This document shows, one piece after another, positions 57,872-64,000 of a DNA stretch of 64,000 nucleotides. The notes beneath the pieces were generated by a model that saw only the letters and a list, made by a program, of their open reading frames with translations, searched no databases and was not told where the DNA came from. The translations under genes and the position numbers were made by a program. Source of the stretch: Luidia sarsii (taxonomy: Eukaryota > Echinodermata > Asteroidea > Paxillosida > Luidiidae); assembly GCA_949987565.1 (NCBI GenBank), contig OX465110.1, forward strand, positions 1,584,233 through 1,648,232, given 5' to 3'. The stretch's first letter is position 1; every line of letters starts with the position of its first letter.

Positions 57872-58068
57872 ATAATCTGCCTCTCGGGGGACTGCTCCAC
57901 CATGTGAGGTCGTGGCCAAGTCAGTCACCGCATCCTAACTCCTTCAGAAAACCTGTTTGAAACTCCCCCGGTGCCCTGTACCTTGAATAAGCACCCGCCC
58001 ACGCTCCAGCCTGCTGTCTGTCTCGCCGCTGTAAACACAGCAACAGTGGTTCCTCAAGAAGCTAGACA
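57872..58068 (+). other. Candidate non-coding 5' exon of the C2-domain gene
   Basis: A pyrimidine tract and CAG (ending at 57871) precede 197 bp of higher-GC sequence, followed by the donor ACA|GTAAGTGAC. There is no long frame. It could splice to 61164. This is inference from splice signals only. Confidence 0.4.
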
Positions 58069-60060
58069 GTAAGTGACAGTCTCATGTCAGCCCTTCAGAT
58101 AGCTTTCGATCAAGGCGAAAGGGATAGTCACGATCGCTCTGTCGAGCGTTTGCACAAATTTCAAAATTTTTGCGCAATCTGCATGCCAAGAGCAAGGAGA
58201 AGACCAGATTAACACCAAACCAATGCACGAAGAAAAACTACACGACAAACCACACAGCGGGCCAGCCCGTGCTCGCAAACAATGCGGTAGCTGTGCTGTG
58301 TGCCGTGGACTGTGCGCGCCGCCGCTAGCGGCTTTGGATCTCCGTTTTATTTGGTGAAGACTCTTGCATATACGCATATATCGTACTAGCCTCGCGCTAG
58401 CCCACCGGGCTAGTAAATTGAGTTTGGCTAGCCCGCAGCAAGTTTGACTAGCCCTGTATAATTAATACTGAATTTAACACAAGGTTATTTGGTCAAGTAA
58501 AACAAATGATTAGTTTCTACTTTCTCATCCCAGTCCGCATTTTTTTTGCCCCCACACCTCTGTCTACTTTTTACTAGTCCGCCGGGCTAGCAAAGTTGGC
58601 CATTTTACTAGCCCGCTTTGTGGAGCAGAGTTCCAAAGGGGCTTGGAGCGTGATTCCAACCTACATATACCGGCTTTCCTCTTTGACCTTTGTCTGTCAT
58701 CCATGTGCCTATCGCTGTCCCTTTCCAATCTGTTTGTGTCCTTCTCATTCTGCCTTCGAGAAAGGTCCTGCTAGAATCAAAAAGTCAAGCACTCCTGTTT
58801 TATAAGTTTTAAACTCTAGAATCCTTTCCTCATAGTCATGCCTAATATTGAAGTCAACTCTCTTTTTTTTAGGACATTGTTCATATACTTGTATTGAGAA
58901 TTTCTTAATGTGTGCACATGCATGGTACCTTTTTGAATGAAGTCACTCATGCATGTCAAAAGTATAGAGGCACATGTACCTGTATACAGGGGAGTACATG
59001 TATGTTCGGGGCAAAGGGTGTTGATTTGCATTCAACAATGCTACCAGGAAGTCTAGCTTCAACTTATTTCCATAAAGAAAGGGGTGCCTATGGTGCTTGG
59101 TAACTGGTGTATTTACTTTCCTCAACATGGTCTAGCAGTGGGTATATTATTCTGCATTTCACAATGTAGTATGCTTTTTTATTGTTTAGCCCTAATAGTA
59201 ATAGGGTCTGACACCCAAATTACCGCAACTGATTTGATTTACAAAGTGTTTGGGATGCAAATATGAATGGTTACCATATGAGAAAGGTTCCAATTTCTAA
59301 TGTGAGCAATCAGTGATCTGATTTTAGTCTTCTGATGTCTGGAAGAGCACACAGCCACACAATGTACTAAACGTTGAGTTACTGGCTCCTCTCAGAGCCA
59401 CTCTATCACCATATAGAAATTAGAGATATACGTGTGTGCCAGACCTCTCCCTGCAATCCTCCTTCATTGTGCGACTCACCTAGGAAACATTTAATCTTGA
59501 TAGCTTAGTTTATTATAGGGAAGTACACATGTACAATGGTACACACACCTTAAAAGTTGAACCCTAACCATCCCAAATCCTACATAATCCTACATAATCC
59601 TCTTTGCCTAGTATAAGGATTTGAATGTCTTGATGGCAAAACTGCAATCAGTTGATTGCAGAGGATGCATTGTCTCCAGCTACATGTAGATTGCCATATC
59701 CTGCTATGCTTACACTACAGTATGTTCAGCTGTGCATAAATCAGCCTTGCATTGTCCCCATAGACATCCACACTGCCTCTGAATGCCATTGAACTCCTCC
59801 TCAAGCCATTAGCAGGATTGGTGCAGGAGTTTCCAGAGTCAGGTTGTGGTCACCCCCTCCACCGACTTCATTCAATAAATTCCAAATGATTTTGGAGGAT
59901 TGAGGATGCATGCACTTTTTGCATACTGGCAATTGTACTGTACTGCAGGGCTCTAACTAGACCGTGGACACAAGTCTAGAGATTTCAGCGTCGGTCTAGT
60001 GCCGAGTGTGAATGCACTGGACCAGCTGTCTAGTGTTTTTTTCGTGTACAGTTCATGTAT

Positions 60061-60239
60061 TATACATGTATGTGGTACACGTACACATGTACATGACGTG
60101 TACATGTACATGTACAAAATGTACATGTACATGTACAAAATGTACATGTACAAAATGTACATGTACATGTACAAAATGTACAGTACATGTACATGTACAT
60201 TTTGTACATGTACATTTTGTACATGTACTGTACATGTCT
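60061..60239. repeat. TACATGTA palindromic array
   Basis: Repeats of TACATGTACATG with TGTACAAAATGTAC units. In the right third the AAAA units become TTTT, so the array is also an inverted repeat. Short frames on both strands are artefacts. Confidence 0.85.
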
Positions 60240-60774
60240 TAGTTACAAACACGTTCTGTCAATGATCTTTGCTCAATGGGATTACAACAGTTTGAGCCAA
60301 CCCATGGTAGGATATTTTGAATGGTAACCCAACCCACGTATAAACACACACTGTAATCATGTCCATGTAGATCTACAATTGTATCACATGTATACATGAC
60401 TGTCAGTCTGTACTCTGTCCCTGCTTGTTTCAAGTTGTTTGTGTGCAATGTTGTGGTACATGACGCAAGGCCACAACCCTTTGGCACTGGATGAATAAGG
60501 GACATTCCCCCACAGCTGTGCCTGTTCAACTCTAGCACGACCTCATGGCCCCTTGAGGGCTTGCATTGCTCAGGATTTGTAAGTTGTTATTATCAGATCA
60601 ATCACCGTGTCAAAAGGTCCTTGATCGGGAGGGCTTAGCCGAAGTCCAGATGCTTTATGTCTTACTTACTGTTCTCACATTTTATATTCTAGTCCAACGT
60701 GTAAAGGAAAACATTATTGGGAACCAGGAATGTTCCCAGTCTGTTTTTTCTATGTTTGTTTGACTTCAATTGAA

Positions 60775-60925
60775 AAAAAAAACTGCATCCACTTTGCGTG
60801 ATCCCCGGGCTGCTTGTCCTTTGCATCAGAATAAAAGCGGGTATGATCCCTGGAGATAATGGCATGCAAGTTGGTCACGAGCCGAGTTGGTTACGGACCA
60901 GTTGACTGACACCCCTGCCAAGGAT
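60775..60925 (+). repeat. SINE head fragment
   Basis: TGCATCCACTTTGCGTGATC and ATGATCCCTGGAGATAATGG match the SINE heads at 51,720 and 39,710. The tRNA-like part is missing. Confidence 0.5.
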
Positions 60926-61215
60926 CCAGTGCACTATTAACAAAACAGCAGACCACCTCTGTATTTTGGTTACCCGTACTTTTGGGTCTTTCAAGTCGGT
61001 AATTAGTTGGCAGATTTTTAGACTCATCGGAAGTCGACAGGATTAAATATTATAATAAGAGAATTGAAGGCAAATTCATGCTTTTTGTGGATGCGCTTTC
61101 CGAGAAAACATTAATTCTTCACTCAGTCCATTCATTCGTTCAACTCTTTCTTTTTCATTTCAGATACTCTTCTGACTTTTGGAATTGACAGTCAAGACAC
61201 TGTGAGGTGGTCAAC

Positions 61216-62710
61216 ATGGCTGACCAAGTACCAAGCCTGTCGCAGCTCGTTGTCACAAGTAAGATCAAAAGATTGGCCTTCTAGAACTGATTTTGGTTTT
61301 TTTTCTTGTAAAAATTCAACTTGTTTCTATTTTTCTGAAAACTATCAAGACTTGAATCTCCTAGGCTCCAAGGCTCACTATTAAATATTTTAAAAAAAAT
61401 CCGTCAGTTTTTCCTGTCCTTAATTTTTTCTTCTGCCATTTGTTTAAGAAATAGAATATATTTCATTTTGGAATAGACCCCGGTTTTATGGTCAGAGAGC
61501 ATAAAATAGTTCGTAAGATAACCCAAATTGGGTGGATATTGAAATCAACTAGAGTTGAATGTGTTTCAAGATTAGCAAAGCTGAAACCTGGAGAATTTTT
61601 TTTTTGTGTTCAGCAGGCCTCGATCTTTACCGCGGCCACCGCGGCCAATGGCCGCGTGCCCTTCCAACTTGGCCGCGATGCCCCTTCAAAAAATACACTT
61701 GTCGCGGCCAACTTGGCCAGCGTGCCCTTTTGTATTTATACCTCTACATCCGTGCAAAATCCGTACGTGAATACAAACATTATTTCAAAAATGTTTTTTT
61801 TCTTTTGAATTTAAAAACAACAATGTTTTGTGTCAGACATTTTAGGCATTTGCCGACCAAATCTGCTGTAAAAACGGCTGTTGGGATCGTACTCGTCCCC
61901 GTGATTTGCGAACGCTCATCTTATGTATCTCTGCATACAGTACACGTACATTTACGTTGAGGCTGATCGTCATGGCGCGAGACCGCTGTCCGATCAACCA
62001 GTGTGTGTGCATTCGCCACGTGCACAATGATTAGCAGACTTCCACCAGTCCTTACAGTTGTTTTCTAACAACTAAACTAATGTTTATTACAGTTGTAATA
62101 GCGATGTTCCGAGTTTCGCCGTCAACTGAAGTACGCACTCCTCATAAGAAAAGTATTTTCTAGAATTGTAATTTTTTTTAGATGGATTTGTCGTTCATTT
62201 GTTGAGATATCGGAAGTTGAAAAGCCTGTATTCTCTTCTTTCTATCCTTACCACTTTCAAAATTAATGACGAAGGAAATAATATTGAATTACGCGGAAAC
62301 AACATTCAGAGACAAACGATGAAAGTAGCGCATTTTAGTTATAACCGATTTCCCTTTGCGACGTTAGCGTATTTGCAAGTCTAGGTTTGGTTTCCGCCTC
62401 TAGGTAAAGCTATAGCGACGCTATAGGAGCAGTAGGGCCGAAACCAGCCTACGCGCGGCACATGTGACATGACTCAACACTTCTTTGCACACACTTCTTT
62501 GCACACACTGTATACTGCACAGTGCACGTGCACAGCGACCGCATGGCTGCATGGCTGCATGGCTGCTACCAGTACGCTGCGCTACTCTGATCGGAACTTC
62601 CAGACGTTTTAGCAAGACGATTACGCTACAAAAAAGGACAATTTATTTTACTACCGAAACAAAACATGGATTGGGAAAATAATGGGGTTCTAAATTGGAA
62701 TTGTGTGGGG

Positions 62711-62742
<32 letters not shown>

Positions 62743-63447
62743 TTTTTTCTCATTAAAAAAAACCACGGTTCTACGGTTTCACCTCTTCTTATTCCTCCAT
62801 GGTTTCACCCAGTCGAAGGTCCGGCGTTTTTTTTTTCGGTTTTTATTTTTCCAAAACCGCCAAAGCCTAGGTGCACCCATCTTTCTACACTTCAAAATAA
62901 AATTGATTTTTTATTTTTATTTTATTAAGGAAGGCGACATGGTGTTATGTGACCTACACTATACAGATTTGATGTGTATACACTGGCTGTATACATGTAA
63001 AAATGTAAAATAAAGGTTTGGCCTTTTGATGCCACAGTGAGTTGGCCTCGGTGCCCCCTTGAGTTGGCCTTGGTGCCCTGTGCAATTTTGATGACGGCAA
63101 GGCCAAAGTGGCCTGCCCCTTTTTTGCTTAAGTTCGAGGCCTGGTTCAGTACCTTCGCAGCTGTCTATTTTCATCTGTTATGGGTTTTTTTCTTCCCCCG
63201 TTGTGGCCTAGGGAACCCAAATGTTAATTGAAGTGAACTGACCTGCTTAAATTGATGGTTTTCGTTTCATTCCCCTCCCCCCCAACCTCTCCCGCCTTGT
63301 AGTCAGCTCGGCTGAACTTCGCGACACCAACAACAGCTTCTTCAGCAAGGGCGACCCATACGTGGAGATGACGGTGGACGGCCAGCCCCCGCGCAAGACG
63401 GAGGTCAAGAAATCCTGGAATCCAACCTGGGACGAACACTTCACCGT
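61216..63447 (+). CDS. ITCH: N-terminus of an ITCH/WWP-type HECT E3 ligase (partial)
   Basis: Two coding exons are visible: 61216-61258 (within an exon that starts after a CAG at 61163) and 63303-63447. Phases agree (1, then 2) across GT/AG junctions. The joined product starts MADQVPSLSQLVVTISSAEL and continues KGDPYVEMTVDGQPPRKTE and SWNPTWDEHFTV. This is the first half of a C2 domain that binds lipid or calcium. The VDGQPPRKTE pattern is what I expect from NEDD4-family ITCH/WWP proteins, whose WW and HECT domains would lie outside the window. They attach ubiquitin to PPxY-containing partners. Without those domains another C2 protein cannot be excluded. The gene continues beyond the last donor at 63448. 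Confidence 0.65.
62715..62745. repeat. (TA)n microsatellite
   Basis: About 14 TA units in intron 1 of the C2-domain gene. Confidence 0.85.
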
Positions 63448-64000
63448 GTGAGTAGGCCCACGCTTCTCTCCTTTTCGCTGGAGAAGTTCCTCAATGAAGG
63501 CGGTGGGTGGCTGACCGCTGACGATTGATGTTTGAGCCAGCCCAGACTCAGAATCTAACGTTCGATGAACACTGGCTCCCTGTACTTGGACCGGCCGTCA
63601 TCCAGACCATCCTCATATTTCGCTCTCTTTACTGCGCTGGACAGCCATATGACTTACTTACTGCCCCTTATGCCTCCTGACATGTAGGGCAGCAACAAAG
63701 TCCTCCACGCTTGTCTGTCTTGGGCCAGTCTCTGGACTGAGAGCCAGTTCTTTTTGAGGTTCTTCAATTGAGTCTCTATGGTGCATCACCGGGTGATCTT
63801 GGGACGTCCCCTCTTCCACGTCCTTTCTGGAGATCCAATGTAGAGCTGTCTTAGTGATGCCAGTCTGTTCCTTTTCTCGGGATGTGCCCGATCCATCTCC
63901 ACCTACTTGTGATGAGTGTGTCTTCCATGCTCTCATGATTGCATCTAGCCTACAATTCAGCCATATATCCAAACAGGCAAACAGACAAGATTTAGTGGGC
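63448..64000. other. Intron 2 of the C2-domain gene, no exon seen
   Basis: The minus-strand frame at 63,658-63,972 has Trp/Arg/Lys-rich residues reminiscent of retroelement debris but no identifiable domain. The window ends inside a dispersed repeat (GATTTAGTGGGC). Confidence 0.4.

Noticed and set aside
63658..63972. Retroelement-like minus-strand frame
   Set aside because: No reverse transcriptase or other domain is recognisable; it may be debris but cannot be supported.

Overview
This is animal nuclear DNA: long AT-rich introns with canonical GT/AG junctions, metazoan genes of housekeeping type, and abundant short transposon-like and satellite repeats. Frequent TAGGCCTA- and TACATGTA-type motifs and the nature of the genes suggest a marine invertebrate deuterostome, perhaps an echinoderm. 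That placement is an impression, not a proof.

Region 1 (1-20,000) is a cluster of six intact single-exon genes for a P-loop sulfotransferase-like family, the kind often labelled branched-chain-amino-acid-aminotransferase-like in databases. Three lie on the minus strand (1880-2806, 5549-6475, 9279-10205) and three on the plus strand (13257-14192, 17085-18029, 18888-19820), so the array diverges around 10.2-13.2 kb. The minus-strand genes sit in near-identical tandem blocks of about 3.67 kb, each carrying two adjacent pentanucleotide arrays. A large GGT/GAT array (19,996-21,006) closes the cluster.

Region 2 (22,794-37,660) is a VAC14 orthologue that I could assemble into 17 exons with one open reading frame of 734 codons. 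Its introns hold foldback elements, an interstitial TTAGGG tract, a 1.7-kb minisatellite with a 26-bp period, and several dispersed repeat families. VAC14 scaffolds the PIKFYVE-FIG4 complex that makes PI(3,5)P2 on endolysosomes.

Region 3 (37,650-41,245, minus strand) is a six-exon NIPSNAP3-type mitochondrial protein gene of 247 codons, convergent with VAC14. The two genes have AATAAA signals on opposite strands only a few bases apart.

Region 4 (41,447-about 47,540) is PSMB5, the chymotrypsin-like beta-5 subunit of the 20S proteasome, in seven exons (277 codons). It is divergent from the NIPSNAP gene across a 201-bp shared promoter region.

Region 5 (about 48,000-64,000) holds the 5' end of a C2-domain gene, most likely an ITCH/WWP-type NEDD4-family HECT ubiquitin ligase. 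It has probable non-coding 5' exons near 48.2 kb and 57.9 kb, a start codon at 61,216, and a second coding exon at 63,303. The rest lies outside the window.

The four conserved genes are not an operon. No rRNA, functional tRNA, CRISPR or prokaryotic feature was seen. The most unusual signals are the mosaic, recently amplified sulfotransferase-like array and several non-autonomous elements whose target-site duplications can be read directly. One of these duplications copies a VAC14 splice donor.
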